DNA of 64,000 nucleotides from Haliclystus octoradiatus (GCA_916610825.1 OU744452.1:14364110-14428109); one strand, 5' to 3'. Positions 33,742 through 46,451 are shown, numbered from the stretch's first letter. Numbers and translations: made by a program. The notes: generated by a model from the letters alone, not told the origin.

Positions 33742-35250
33742 ATGGTTACTGTACTAACGATTGCAATTCTAATAATTATTTGCCTTCTGAGTTATTATTT
33801 ATTCTTCAAGGATCAAAACAAATATTCAAATTTACCACCTTCACCTCCAAGATGGCCTTTATTAGGAAATATCCCAACATTAATTTTCAGTGGTAAAAGA
33901 ATTGATATTTTAACGAAAGAAATTGGAAAACAGTATGGTGGAATTGTTACAATATGGTTAGGGCCAATACCTTTTATCGTAATCACTGACGAAGGCTTAA
34001 CAAGACAAGCATTTGTTATCAAAGCTTCAACTTTCTCAAATCGTATGTCTAGCGGAATAATACGAATTGTGTCTGATTCGTTGAGAGGTATAATATTTCA
34101 GAGTCATGGAAAATTATTAACAGCCAAACGAAAATGGAGTCATCAGGTTTTAAAGTTGTTATTAGTTGATGAAATACCCGGAGCAGGTGATACCATTAAA
34201 AAAGAATGTATTGCATTGATAAAACGTTTAGAAAAACACACTGGAGACGAGGGGATAAATCCTGAACAAGAAATATTCAAAACGCTTATAAAAATGACAA
34301 GTACAGCATGTTTTGGTTCAGAATTTTCAAAAGACGATTCCAAAATTGATCAAGTTATGCAAATGTTGGCGTATGGATTCGGGGGTGGGTCTCCTCCCCT
34401 TCTATTGATCGTAAGCATTTTCCCATTCTTAATGCATGTTCCATTGTTCAAACTTGATTATTTAAAGAAATACAAGAAAATAATGACAAATTTAATGACA
34501 AAAGAACTTGACAGTCGTCTTCTAATCAATGTCAAACCAACAATGTCACGTGATATGATTGATTGTTTTACAGACGCATCATTGTCCACACAATCAAATA
34601 ATATTGTTGATAATTTTTTAAAAGATGAACAAGAAAAAGAACGCATTATAGGTGACCTCTTTGTAGCTGGCTCAGAAACTGTTAGCAGAACAGTACTATG
34701 GGCAATTCTTATTTTCACGAAGTTCCCTGAATATCAGCATAATGTCCGCAATGAAATTAAAAAGATAACGGAAGCAGAAGGAGGATTAAAATCGGTGCTA
34801 TACACGGATTTTCCATACCTTCGAGCTTTTATTTCTGAGGTATTGCGTTATATTACTGTTGCGCCTTTACCTGTCATACATGTCACATCAACTGACTCAT
34901 GTTTCCATGGCTACGATATACCTGCTGAAACATTGATTGTACCAAATATTTTCGCATTGCATCATGATGATGACGTATGGAAGAATCCATCTGAATTCCA
35001 ACCAGAAAGATTTTTAAAAGAAGATGGAAGTTATACAATTCCAAATAAAAATTACATTCCTTTTTCAGTCGGCCCACGTAATTGTATTGGCGAAACTGTT
35101 GCAAAGAAGGAACTGGTATTTGTACTTGTGTATCTAATATCAAATTATAATATTCTACCGACTAAAGAAGGTCTACCAGGGTATGAAAGTGAGCTGATTG
35201 GTACAGTCATATCACCAAATCCCTATAAGGTACTACTTCAGAAATTATAA
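33742..35250 (+). CDS. Cytochrome P450, CYP2 clan, single exon (copy 1)
   Basis: 502 residues, normal for a microsomal P450. An N-terminal membrane anchor (about residues 4-22) is followed by the proline-rich hinge LPPSPPRWPLLGN. The C helix has KRKWSHQ. The I-helix oxygen-binding motif is AGSETV (A309-T313), keeping the acid-Thr pair. The K-helix ExxR is E366-R369, and the heme loop FSVGPRNCIG has the thiolate Cys at 448. The hinge and heme-loop style place it in the CYP2 clan of ER monooxygenases; no subfamily or substrate can be given. The gene has no introns. A poly(A) signal AATAAA lies at 35342-35347. Its 5' and 3' thirds are nearly identical to copy 2 at 37021, with a diverged middle. 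The ATG follows TTTCAAG in both copies. Confidence 0.95.
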   Translation: MVTVLTIAILIIICLLSYYLFFKDQNKYSNLPPSPPRWPLLGNIPTLIFSGKRIDILTKEIGKQYGGIVTIWLGPIPFIVITDEGLTRQAFVIKASTFSNRMSSGIIRIVSDSLRGIIFQSHGKLLTAKRKWSHQVLKLLLVDEIPGAGDTIKKECIALIKRLEKHTGDEGINPEQEIFKTLIKMTSTACFGSEFSKDDSKIDQVMQMLAYGFGGGSPPLLLIVSIFPFLMHVPLFKLDYLKKYKKIMTNLMTKELDSRLLINVKPTMSRDMIDCFTDASLSTQSNNIVDNFLKDEQEKERIIGDLFVAGSETVSRTVLWAILIFTKFPEYQHNVRNEIKKITEAEGGLKSVLYTDFPYLRAFISEVLRYITVAPLPVIHVTSTDSCFHGYDIPAETLIVPNIFALHHDDDVWKNPSEFQPERFLKEDGSYTIPNKNYIPFSVGPRNCIGETVAKKELVFVLVYLISNYNILPTKEGLPGYESELIGTVISPNPYKVLLQKL

Positions 35251-37020
35251 TAAAATGGTCGGGGGGAGACCCAACTTACCTTCCATCTGGTACTAACTAA
35301 ATCTAAATGCCATTTCTCTTTACATTACATGCATGCAATACAATAAACTTCTTGTTAATTGTTGATGAATTAATTTTATAATTATTGGCTACAAATTCAT
35401 ATCGTAAATCGAATATTCATATTTTGACTTTACTACGCTAATATAAATACAATAAAATTGTTTTATAACGTCAGCAGCTTGGACAGCTGTTCCCTTATAT
35501 TTGCTAATTAATTATTGTAGAAATATTGCCAATCTATCGTTTATAGTCATTGAAATAGCTTATTGGCCTTCTGGACACTGCAGACATGGATCGCAAAGTA
35601 TTCGCTATTTACCCATTTTTATATCTGATCAAAAAATTCTCATTTTGCGCTTGAACAATTTGTATTTGTTGTTCTGTATACTAAAGGCTATCCACAGGCC
35701 ACAGAGGAAACCTTTAATCACCTGATACGAAACACATACATCACACATTCGAAAAGTCGCTCTAAGAAAACTGAGCAAAAATCAATTACGGATCAAGCGA
35801 GAATGATCACACCATATCATCATTTCATTAAACCAGATTTTCAATCATCTATTTGAGACTGTGTTAATAAAGCCATACTTTAACATTCATATGTAGTTGT
35901 ATACCAATGAGCCTGCAATAATCTACAATAGAGACAATAGAGATATGAACTTAACTGATCATTTGATTCGCACACGGGACAGTGACTCAAAAGGGCCTAT
36001 CACGATGATATCCAATGATTGATTAATCCTTACATGTGCATATTGATTTACCCAATCCTGAGGCATTGCCAAGAGCCTCTATATTAGTACAACACTAAGA
36101 GGGAATAATCCTGAATTTACAATAGTTGATAAATCGATCAGATAAAGACACTAAAGAGTAGTGCTATAAGGGTAGGGTAATTCTTGAGATTAGCGAAATC
36201 AATGAAATAATTAAACAATTCTGATTGCTGGCTGCTGATTAAACGTTGATAGGCCTACTTATTAAGTTATAGAGTCGTCTACATAGGAGATCATAGGAAT
36301 ATATATTCTAACTGCATTCTATACATATATACATTCTATATTGACCAGCGTTAGAATCTTACGGCCCATGAAGGACAAGCGGCACCTACCGGATAGTCGC
36401 TTGAAATTTTATTATTTCGATTCCATAACGGCTATCAACCTTCTATAAAATATGGTAGAATTAACAACTGTTTTTGGCTGTTTTTGGAGGGTGATAGTTC
36501 TTGCGTCTTGCGTCTTATTAATCACGAGAGATCACAAGATAATTGCTCATAGATAAATAGTTCCTATTTAGCTCTCAGCCAATCAGAGGGCGATCTCTGC
36601 ATTTATGTACCAACCTTTACTATAGAATTTACAGGATATCATTTTCAATCTCCACAGATCAACTTGGCAAGAACCTCTACCCCCGTTTTCTGCTCCATAA
36701 AACTGAGCGTCGCGGCAACGCTGGTACTATTTACTGGTCTTTATTATCATAGTTTTTATAGTCTTAAGAGTTAATTTCTCTTTTATCTTGAATATTTTTT
36801 GTGGACGCATTTTCCATATTTTTATATCGATCATTCACTGCACGAGGCTAAAAACACATGGCATTATGATTGTCAACAAAGGAAATTTACCGCCCCATTT
36901 TTATGAGGTTCAGGGTTCGCTTTGGTTTGATCGTGTCGCATCGATCACGCGACAAAGCCCCAAATTGCTTTCAATTAGCCTGTAGATTTATAATTAATCG
37001 CTTCCTTAACTAATTTCAAG
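35251..37020. other. Intergenic interval between the P450 copies
   Basis: It contains the 3' UTR of copy 1 and presumably the promoter of copy 2. No further gene or P450 fragment is seen. The stretch near 36680-36730 (TTTTCTGCTCCATAAAACTG) resembles 40880-40920, suggesting an old dispersed repeat. Confidence 0.5.
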
Positions 37021-38553
37021 ATGGATGCTTCGCTAGCGATTGCAATTCTAATAATTATTTGCCTTCTGAGTTATTATTTATTCTTCAAGGATCAAAACAA
37101 ATATTCAAATTTACCACCTTCACCTCCAAGATGGCCTTTATTAGGAAATATCCCAACATTAATTTTCAGTGGTAAAAGAATTGATATTTTAACAAAAGAA
37201 ATTGGAAAACAGTATGGTGGAATTGTTACAATATGGTTAGGGCCAATACCTTTTATCGTAGTCACTGATCTAGAACTAGTAAGGCAAGCTTTTGTCGTAA
37301 AAGCTCAGTTATTTTCAAATCGCATGTCAAGTGAGATCATACGAATTGTATCGGATTCTTTTAAGGGGATTGTTTTTCAAAGTCATGGTAAATTACTAAC
37401 AGCCAAACGAAAATGGAGTCATCAGGTTTTAAAGTTGTTATTAGTTGATGAAATACCCGGTGAAGGTGATATTATTAAAAAAGAATGCATTTCATTAATA
37501 AAACGTTTAGAAAAACACACTGGAGACGAGGGGATAAATCCTAAACAGGAAATATTCAAAACGATTATAAAAATGACAAGTACAGCATGTTTTGGTCCAG
37601 AGTTTTCAAAAGACGATTCCAAAATTGACGAGGTCATGGAAATGTTATTGTATGCATTCGGGGGTGCTCATCCAGCAATTTTATCTATATTAAGTGTTTT
37701 CCCATTTTTAATGCACATTCCAATCTGGAAATTCAATTATTTAGTGAAATACAAAGATAAAATGACAATTTTAATGACAAAAGAAATCGAAAGACGTCAA
37801 TCGATTAACATCAATCGAATTATGTCACGTGATATGATGGAATGCTTCACAGATTCTTCAGTGTCTACTGAATCAATTAACATTGTTGATAATTTTTTAA
37901 AAGATGAACAAGAAAAAGAACGTATAATTAGTGATTTATTCATAGCTGGCTCAGAGACGGTCAGTGTAACAATAATTTGGGCTATTCTTATTTTAACAAA
38001 ATTTTCTGAATACCAACATAAAATGCGTGATGAAATTGAAAAAATCAATGAAAAAGAAGGGGGAATTAAATCATCGTTGTATTCTGATTTTCCATACATC
38101 CGTGCTTTTATTTCTGAGCTGTTACGATTTATTACGATTGCTCCTTTACCCATCATACATGTCACATCAACTGACACATGTTTCCATGGTTACGATATAC
38201 CTACTGAAACATTGATTGTACCAAATATATTCGCATTGCATCATGATGATGACGTATGGAAGAATCCATCTGAATTCCAACCACAAAGATTTTTAAAAGA
38301 AGATGGAAGTTATACAATTCCAAATAAAAACTACATTCCCTTTTCAGTCGGCCCACGTAATTGTATTGGCGAAACTGTTGCAAAGAAGGAACTGGTATTT
38401 GTACTTGTGTATCTGTTATTGAATTATAATATTCTACCGACTAAAGAAGGTCTACCCGGCTTTGAAGATGTCCAATCTACATCAATTGTTACACCAAAAC
38501 CTTATAAAGTACTACTACGGAAACGGAAAAATGTTGATGTAAATAGTTTATGA
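37021..38553 (+). CDS. Cytochrome P450, CYP2 clan, single exon (copy 2)
   Basis: 510 residues, tandem to copy 1 in the same orientation. It has the same anchor, proline hinge and C-helix KRKWSHQ, an I-helix AGSETV, the K-helix ExxR (SELLRF) and the heme loop FSVGPRNCIG with Cys448 at the identical position. It differs from copy 1 mostly in the middle (substrate-recognition regions F-G), where many residues change. It has an eight-residue longer basic C-terminal tail (RKRKNVDVNSL). Single-exon structure in both copies suggests duplication of an already intronless gene. Poly(A) signals AATAAA lie at 38627 and 38682. Substrate is unknown. Confidence 0.95.
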   Translation: MDASLAIAILIIICLLSYYLFFKDQNKYSNLPPSPPRWPLLGNIPTLIFSGKRIDILTKEIGKQYGGIVTIWLGPIPFIVVTDLELVRQAFVVKAQLFSNRMSSEIIRIVSDSFKGIVFQSHGKLLTAKRKWSHQVLKLLLVDEIPGEGDIIKKECISLIKRLEKHTGDEGINPKQEIFKTIIKMTSTACFGPEFSKDDSKIDEVMEMLLYAFGGAHPAILSILSVFPFLMHIPIWKFNYLVKYKDKMTILMTKEIERRQSININRIMSRDMMECFTDSSVSTESINIVDNFLKDEQEKERIISDLFIAGSETVSVTIIWAILILTKFSEYQHKMRDEIEKINEKEGGIKSSLYSDFPYIRAFISELLRFITIAPLPIIHVTSTDTCFHGYDIPTETLIVPNIFALHHDDDVWKNPSEFQPQRFLKEDGSYTIPNKNYIPFSVGPRNCIGETVAKKELVFVLVYLLLNYNILPTKEGLPGFEDVQSTSIVTPKPYKVLLRKRKNVDVNSL

Positions 38554-38934
38554 TAGGTCGAAATTGGAAACATCATTGTGGTTTTATTAAAAGTGATTTT
38601 ACGTTCATTTTACGAACAACAAAAATAATAAAAATTAATTTTTATAGTATTTACAATTTGTAATTAATATTTTTAATTGTCAATAAACAATTTTTTATAC
38701 ACATACAATACTGCTAGAATTTGGTGATGCAAAAATTATGATACTACTTTTCGTATATATCTATGTGAATCTAGTTATAAAGGTCCAGGTTGATTGCCCA
38801 AAAGTTTCTTTTCTCGAAACTCCCCCTCGAATTTTACTCACTCAAAGTCAAAGCCCCCTGTTGGAATCTCGACCCCTGAATTCTGATCATGTGGACTGTA
38901 ATCGTTCCAATCTTCTAAAGAACTGCAGATCGCA

Positions 38935-38946
38935 AAAATGGCGGAC
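38935..38946 (+). promoter_or_regulatory. YY1-like site upstream of the RS-rich gene
   Basis: AAAATGGCGGAC resembles the YY1 consensus AANATGGCGGC. It lies about 150 bases before the ATG at 39097, as often seen near start sites of housekeeping genes. Confidence 0.4.
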
Positions 38947-39096
38947 ACGATATGAAAACTGCAGATCGCAATATGAAACTCCTTTTGCATATGTAAGATT
39001 GTGCAGCTTTATTACGCAATTATTCGATATGTTCCAGTATATTTAATAAACTTTTTAATAATTCTGCTTGATTAAATTAATAATTGTTGTCTGAAG

Positions 39097-42000
39097 ATGG
39101 ACCCTGATGGAGAGCAACTTGCAGAACTGTCAGATTCGTCTTTAGGAAGCGAGAGAGTTACTGAAGTGGATAAGCCTAGCTCGCAAGACTTATCAATAAC
39201 CGGAGCTGCACCTGTGCTAATTGAGTCTGAAAGGGCTGCAAGTGATGAAAATGAAAACGCGGATAATAAACCTGAAAATTCTATGGAAAACTATGTAGAA
39301 AGTCTGAATGTAAATTCGCTAAGCCCATGGAACCCTACTGCCACTCACGAAGATGGTTCTACTGCAGAGAATATTGCAAAGGACGATGCGAGCAGACGAA
39401 AAAGATCTAAACATTCAAGATCTCATAGTCATGGAAAAGATAAGAAACATCACAGGAAAAAGAAAAAGAAAGATGGCCACGAAGAAACAACAGAAAGTGG
39501 AAAGTCACACAAAAAAAGACGAAAATCAAAACATCAACACGAGAAACAAGAACACAAACCACTTGAAGAAACAGATATTAAGGCATTTTTAGTAAAACCA
39601 AAATATATTGAAAATGAGCATAATGACTCAGATAATGATATAAAAACAGAGACGATCACGTCTCCTGTTGCTGTAGTTATTCATGATACATCGATTGATG
39701 CTGCAAAGGGTGACAAATCTAATAAGCAACGAGAAAGAAGATATGATGTTGATTTAGATATGATTCGATTTGAAACAAATGTTGCGTTACCTGAGACAGA
39801 TATGCTTGATACGTTATGTAAAACAAGTAACATTTCAGATGAGAATCGACAACGGCGCCATAGCACAAATAGTAAATCATCCTTGTCAGAATCTGGTAAA
39901 AGAAGTAGAGAAAGATCTCATGGAAAAAGACGCCATGGTTCAAAATCAGATAGGCATGGATCACATTCACCTCATCGACACAGACGCTCAAGATCAAAGT
40001 CTATTCAGCGAAGAGACACAGATCGTACAATATTAAACAATGAACATCGTCACGAGGAAACGGAGAGTATCCGTCATAGAAAAAGACATCACAGACACAT
40101 ATCTGACGACCACCATAGAGCACGTAAATCATCAAAAGACAGTACAACACCAAAATCATTATCTCAAAGTATAGAAACTGATCAATTTTCATCATCACAT
40201 TCCAAATCGCAATCAAAAAAGTTACGTAAAAAAAAAAGAGAAAAACATGAAAAGGATAAAGAAAGGCTTAGAAGGAAAAAAATTAGTGAAAATTTAAAGA
40301 AAGAATTAGATACACAGCAGGTTGTCAGTGAACAGCCTAAACTTGATGTTATTTCTGATAATAATGAAGATATGGAAATTATGGAAGATGCATTTAATAG
40401 TATGGAAGCTGTTCACTCATTAAATATAACTGCACCTCCAATGGTTAATATTTTAGAGACAATATCGGATGAAAGTATTTCACCACGTCATAATATGCCA
40501 TTGATTAAGACTTTGAGTGTAGCTTCACCTGATGCGCTAAATGTACCATTAGCGACTATGGACTATGATTTAATACCTGTATCGCCTAATAAATCAAGTC
40601 CTGAATTAATTATTGATACGGATAACGACAGCATTGGTGATATACCAGTGGACATTACACCTCCTGCCGAGGCAGAACCTGTTACTGTTACAAAACTGGA
40701 AGGCCATTATGCATCTTTTATTTCACCTGAACCGACAATAGCTATTACTGGAAAGCAAGAACAAACCATACCACATACAGAGCCTGTAGCAGCAGAAGAG
40801 TCTGTAAAGCAAGCAAGGTAAGACTTATAGGCTTAATAGCGTATTGGCTTAGGGCAAGACTTTCGCTTACCCCGTATTCTACTCCGTGAAACTGAGATAG
40901 CATACATGCTGGAGAAACTTCTTACAAAATATTGTCCCGTATTTCTCAAGTCTCAAATGGCCAATTAGATGCTACCTCAAGTCGCATGATTGGATTTTAT
41001 AACGGCAACCCAAGGGAACTTTCAAAAAGTACCCTGCAGGCAATGTCCCCTATAACCACTTATAACCAATTATACAAAATTTCACAGGCATGATCAGTTG
41101 AATTCAGTACGCTATAAACAGTAATTTGTTATAAAAGGTGACAATATCAACAGTTTCTAAGTAGGCCTACTGTATCTAACCAGTTTGTTATCATCTTAAT
41201 AGGAAATAAATTAAAATTGATCATCGATGCTGAAATAAATTTTTATTATAATTTTTCATTCATAAGCTGTATATATGCAACATTCAAAATGTCGCGCAGA
41301 ATAAAACAAGTTCTCAAAAAGTGGAAATTTGTATTTTCCTCAAGAAACATTGTGCTCTATACAAAGGTTGAATGAATAAAAGCATGTAAAAATCGTTAAC
41401 AATTAAAATCAAAAGTTTATACAGTCAAACCTGTTATAACGGTCACCTCTATACAGAGGCCACCTGTCCATAGTGGTGACTCTTGAAATGTCTAAAATAG
41501 TATTTTCTATTGAATCAAACCTGTATATAAAGGCCACCTGTCTATAGTGGTCAATTTATCTACCTTTCATAGCTGGCTGTTATATACAGGTTTCACTGTA
41601 CCTTAAAGGCATAAGATTGACCATCGCTCCTTGCAAGCTAGAGGTTTAAAAGTGAATGCCATTTTTCAAACCACAAGTAGTGTAGTTAATCAGTGCAAAG
41701 TCGAAGATCAAACGGAACGTTAGCAATTAATTAATCAGGAAATTCAGGAATGCTATCAATGATCTTCCATAACAAAGACATATGTTGAGATTAATTTTTA
41801 ATGATTAATGTATATGGTTTGATATTCTATAAAAATGAATTACGTTCAAACATGGTTACCCTATCTTTTATTTTCTGTATCTTCATTCCAACAGTGACAC
41901 AAAAGATGATCTTTTTGAAGATATATTTGGTAATGGTGAAGATATTAAAACAACAACAAAAGATGAATTCGCATCTTTAATATCAACAACTACGTCATCT

Positions 42001-45000
42001 TTTGTTTACAGTCCCAGTCATCCAACTTCATTACCATCTTCACCGAAACAAGAAGTGAAAACTATTGCAAAAGAATCAACATCTATTCAATCATTACCAG
42101 ATAAACCTCCACCTATACACGTTAGTCTTCCAAAAGTAAAAGAAAAATTACCGTTTATGATGGATAGTGACGATGAAGATGATATTGAATATCAATTAGA
42201 AAAATCAGCTGAACAGAAACGTAAGGCATTATTAGAAGTACAAATTGCCAGAGAAAGAGATACAACTATTCCGTTATTATTTGATTCCAAACCTATAGAA
42301 GTTCCCGTTGTAGTTGAAACGTCTCGAATTGAACCAAAGTTACCATTGATACAAGAGCAAGATGTTGAAGAAGAATTAATTTTTTCACCAGAGAGTGGTG
42401 ATGGATTTGAAATACCATTACTGGATATGAATGAGAAAGATGATGTTACATCTTTGGAACCTTTTCAAGAGATAATGAGGCGTAAACTTGAACAACAGGC
42501 TAGACGGGATAAAAAAATTGAATTAGAAAATGAGAAAAAAACGAAAGTCACAAAAGAGGTAAGATATTTCACTAACATAATGGCACGCTTCCCAAATGAT
42601 GTAATCTACTAAAAATAGAATGACATTAGTAGGTGGAGACCGGGGAGATATGGCAAAGGCGGACAACTTCGGAAAATGAGATTACTCTAAAGAGATTGAA
42701 ATAGAAATAAGATTGCTCTTCCAAAAGTTTTTTGGGATTATGCTTTGCATTTCCTTCATTTTCATCATTAATTTATGTAAAATGTCGATTTGTTTACCAG
42801 ATGGCATCGAAAACGGATTTATATTTTAAGTCATTTGTTTTTAGTATGACGTGATCTAGTTTTCAAAATACACAATGCACACAGATAGTTCATATATTTT
42901 TTTGAACATTTCTATTTTACACATGCTGTGTGCGATATGCACCGAAGTTGTTACCATCTATAAAATTCGCAAGCGGAATTTCAGACCCGATGCCTGAAGA
43001 GCTACAATATCAGAAATGTCTCTGATGATCCCCTTGACAGAGACAAAACATGTATCAGACAGACCATATTAACTATTTATCTTATGTAAAATGAACAAAT
43101 GACATGATTTTCAGCACCAAAATTCTTGTTCGCTCAAGTGTCTTTGGGATACGATTTTCTCAAGTTAAGCCACATCCCAAAGGTCCAATTATCAAAATAT
43201 ATCATTAACATAATAAAGAACTTTCTGGAATCAGGCATTTGATGTAAATTTACAGAAAGATAATCAGCAATGATTTTACAAACTAGCAAAACAAACAATT
43301 TCATTCCAAACTGTAATTATATTATGTAGCTACCAACTGCATTACAAGCTATGTTAATCAAATATAGATTTAATTAAGTATCAACATGAGGCTATATATG
43401 AATGTTCTATAACACGTCTAGAATCGTAGCGCTTTTCACCAGAACAGAGCTCAATCATTGATTGCTTGCTGATGAATAAGTCTGGTTTTATTACTATTAT
43501 AATCTTTTTGCAGCACAAATTGGTCAATTTTCTTGTCCGACAAGCCAAGGTTGAGGAAGAAATGAAGACACATCTAAAAGCTTATTATCGTAAGAAGGAA
43601 ATAACAAAAGAAGAATACAAAGGCATTCTTAAAAAGGCAGTCCCCCAGGTATGTAAATGCTTGTTCTCTACTCAGTTGTTCTCTCTTGTTGCTAACCAAA
43701 CTTTAGTGTAGGAATTACCTCAGGTACAAGGTCCGACAAAAGTTTAATCCTGCTGGAAGATTGGAGCAAATTCGAAAAAATTTAATAATTTTATGATTTA
43801 TTTATCAAACATCAACAAAAAAAGTCCAGAAGAAAATGCTGAAATGCTTCTTAGGATTCCAGAATGATGAGCCTTTTGTCTGTCCCTGCTCAGATGGCAG
43901 AGCAACCAAACATCCCAATTAATATTTTAAATCAAACTTCAGATGTCGTACGGACATGTTTCAAATTCTCTGAAATTCAACTCTGCCTTGATTTATGTGA
44001 ACCTCAATTGAGTACCATATTTTATTTGCGGATTTAATGGTTGATCAAGATGGAATTGCATTAGAAAGTGCTACAGCGTATGACTGAGTCTTGACGACCG
44101 AAATTACACGAGACTACGAATGTTTACTATAGTTTACAGAACTATTTCACTGAATTATTTACCTTACATATTTCTCCAGAAAGTTAGATTCAAACAAATA
44201 TTTTGCTCTTTAACTGTACATTGCACCAAAACTTCAATTGCTGCTTGAAAACTGCAGGATTTTTTTGGAAACTTGAAATTCACAGAAAAGTGTTCATAAA
44301 AATTCCATAAAAAGTTTTCCGTTGTTTGTTTCAGTCAAATTTTATTGTGGGTGAAGCTCACCAGCAATAAATTTCAAAATCAGTTTAAGGTCAGAGCCAT
44401 CTTAATAGGCCTACATACTTTTGGTGTTTTCATCATGCCCCAAATAAACTGACAAAATCATGGGAAAACGAAAGAATCAAAGACCATGAAGCTGATCACA
44501 TGCTGTATTTTCTCAAAATGATAAGAAGGCTTTAACCGTAAAATATGGAGTGTAAGTAGGATTTTTGAAAGGTTTACTATAAAATTGGACTAAAGCAAGA
44601 AACAGGAAAGTAATTAGGGTATTTTTATGAACACTTTCTGTGAATTTTAAGTTGCCCGGGGAAAACTTGCCGTATTAAAAATGTGGTGCTCGGTTTAATG
44701 CGTTGATAAAAAATGATTTCTTAACAAAATGTATCAACTTTTAATCAATGTTGCATTTGTAAGAGAGTTTCAGCATTTCACAGTTCTGTTTATATATATA
44801 TACAGTATATTAAAATCTGATTTATACAAATATAACAGTTACTTATTATATGGCATTAAATTAGTATATTTGCTTGTTTGATTTGTAGGTTACCATGTCT
44901 CAAAGTCAAGTTATTCCTGAAAAGATCGAATCACTTATGAAAAAATATGTTTGTAAAGTGAAGGGACAGAGAAAGAAATATGGCAAAGCAACGTTTTTAT

Positions 45001-45005
45001 ATTAA
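39097..45005 (+). CDS. RS-rich nuclear protein with PHRF1/SCAF-type C-terminus
   Basis: Four exons: 39097-40817, 41895-42558, 43514-43648 and 44889-45005. Phases close to 878 residues. Exon 1 encodes an acidic N-terminus and long Arg/Ser/His/Lys-rich stretches (for example KKHHRKKKKK and RRSRSKS), typical of splicing-associated SR-like proteins. Exon 2 is acidic, with LFEDIFGNGED near its start and a charged coiled-coil-like end. Exons 3-4 encode the conserved ending (KKEITKEEYKGILKKAV, then PEKIESLMKKYV) shared with PHRF1, SCAF1 and SCAF11, which bind the RNA polymerase II CTD. No RING or PHD is present, so it is closest in layout to SCAF1, but orthology is not proven. The ATG is the first in frame after a promoter-like region. 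The intron between exons 1 and 2 holds a MITE. Confidence 0.85.
41422..41598. mobile_element. TA-flanked MITE (CAGTxAAACCTG family), full copy
   Basis: 177 bp, from CAGTCAAACCTGTTATAACG to ATACAGGTTTCACTG, with TA on each side. Inside, CACCTGTCTATAGTGGTCA-like words repeat, so the element is nearly palindromic at several scales. It lies in intron 1 of the RS-rich gene. Confidence 0.85.
43727..43888. mobile_element. hAT-type MITE, diverged copy
   Basis: The left part has AAGGTCCGACAAAAG and the right end CTTTTGTCTGTCCCTG, matching the 17804-18010 family. It directly adjoins a degenerate SINE at 43889 and lies in intron 3 of the RS-rich gene. Confidence 0.6.
43889..44100 (+). mobile_element. 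Degenerate tRNA-derived SINE (family 1)
   Basis: Starts CTCAGATGGCAGAGCAACC and keeps scattered family-1 words (GATTTATGTGAAC, GAGTACCAT, TGGAATTGCATTAG), but the B box is lost and about 25 extra bases interrupt the head. Confidence 0.55.
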
Positions 45006-45037
45006 AATGCAAATCAACGATAGATGTCAAAACAAAC

Positions 45038-45043
45038 AATAAA
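45038..45043 (+). terminator. Poly(A) signal of the RS-rich gene
   Basis: AATAAA 33 bases after the stop codon. Confidence 0.55.
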
Positions 45044-46451
45044 TACAAAACACAAACAGCCTTTTGTAAATCACCTTAAAGTTGATTGTGATATGTATAT
45101 CTTGTTAAAATTAATTGTGATATTGCAATGAATGTAAATAGACGGTTTATGTTGGAAAGACTATCTATAAACCCACTTCTAAAAGAAAAAACATTTAACA
45201 TTCTAATTTCTTGTTTGCATGGTAGTTCGCATTGATCCTAATTTGCTAACATCGGTTTTCTGTATTGGACAGTGTTTGTTTCCGTAATGACAAACCTATT
45301 GGTCTGACAAAAAGTGGGAATCCTGCAATGGTAGATTTCAGAAGGCCAGAGCAAATTCAGAGTAAAGTTAAATATCAACAAAAAATCCTGAAAATGGTGA
45401 AACTTTCCTCAGACACTACAGTAGTCAACAGCAGACCTGGAAGTGTCCATAAGGGCAGATTTGACTGCATTACCATTTATTAATTCTGCTACCGATTCTG
45501 CTTCTGCTTTTTTTGTTATAAGATGTAAGATGGTGCCAATACGTACGGAAACTGTGCTGTGTTAAGTCAATGGAAAGGAGCAATCACAGCTTGGGGCAAG
45601 TTACTAGTTTTGAGGTAAAAAACGTATTATTATAATTGAGGTGAACAACTTTGCCCCATCAGTTCTGTTAGCATATATACTGAAGGTCTGATGTACATAC
45701 AGGGATTTTGTCTAGGCATAGTCAAGATGAACCGCTTGGTGGTGAGGACACCCCCTGCAAAAAGCAGTTCAGGAGTTCATGAACTGTTCATGAACTCCTG
45801 AACTGTTTTTGCAGGGGAGTTTCAATTTGTTCTCTGATATACATATTGTCTAGAAATACAAAGACAAAACCAAACAGCTGTTTATCAATTACTTTAATTC
45901 AAGAGACCATTATATTATCTGTGAAATAATTATTTTGTGTTTACAACACATATGCGATATTAAATAATACATTAGGTGAATTATAATTCAGAATTACTAG
46001 ATTGTCAAGATTTATTTACAAATTTTATCAATATAATATCAATAATTAATATAGAATATGGAACGAGGAGAAGGCAAAAACAAGCTCTCTTCAAACGGTG
46101 ATACTCCACATATCATCTAGTTTGATGATCACAGTCTAGAATCTAGATATTGCAGCATAAACGTATGAAACTCAAAGTTACAAGTATATTTTGCCTTTCG
46201 TTATTCCATACTCAATATATATGCTATGTCTTTAATGGCATGATTACATTCATATACTGTACTGCGTGTGTAAACGGTGTAATGAGTATATACAAAGGTT
46301 ACACCATATACTTAACATGATAGATTAATTAATTGTCATTAATATTAGCCTATATATATATCTATATATATAATAAAGATACATTTAATAATTTAAAATC
46401 TGAACATCTTTATATCAATATAACCAATTTAAAAATATACACTAATCATTG
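45044..46451. other. Intergenic interval between convergent RS-rich gene and LARGE
   Basis: It contains a half copy of the hAT-type MITE (about 45299-45360, GGTCTGACAAAAAGTGGGAA), the palindrome at 45752-45817 and AT-rich DNA that must include the LARGE 3' UTR. No other gene is seen. Confidence 0.5.
45752..45817. repeat. 66-bp near-perfect palindrome
   Basis: Arms of 33 and 32 bases around T45785, differing by one extra G in the left arm. Outer ends are CCCCTGCAAAAA and TTTTTGCAGGGG; inner cores are GTTCATGAAC. The sequence belongs to the family at 3709-4019 and would extrude as a cruciform or form a long RNA hairpin. Confidence 0.9.
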
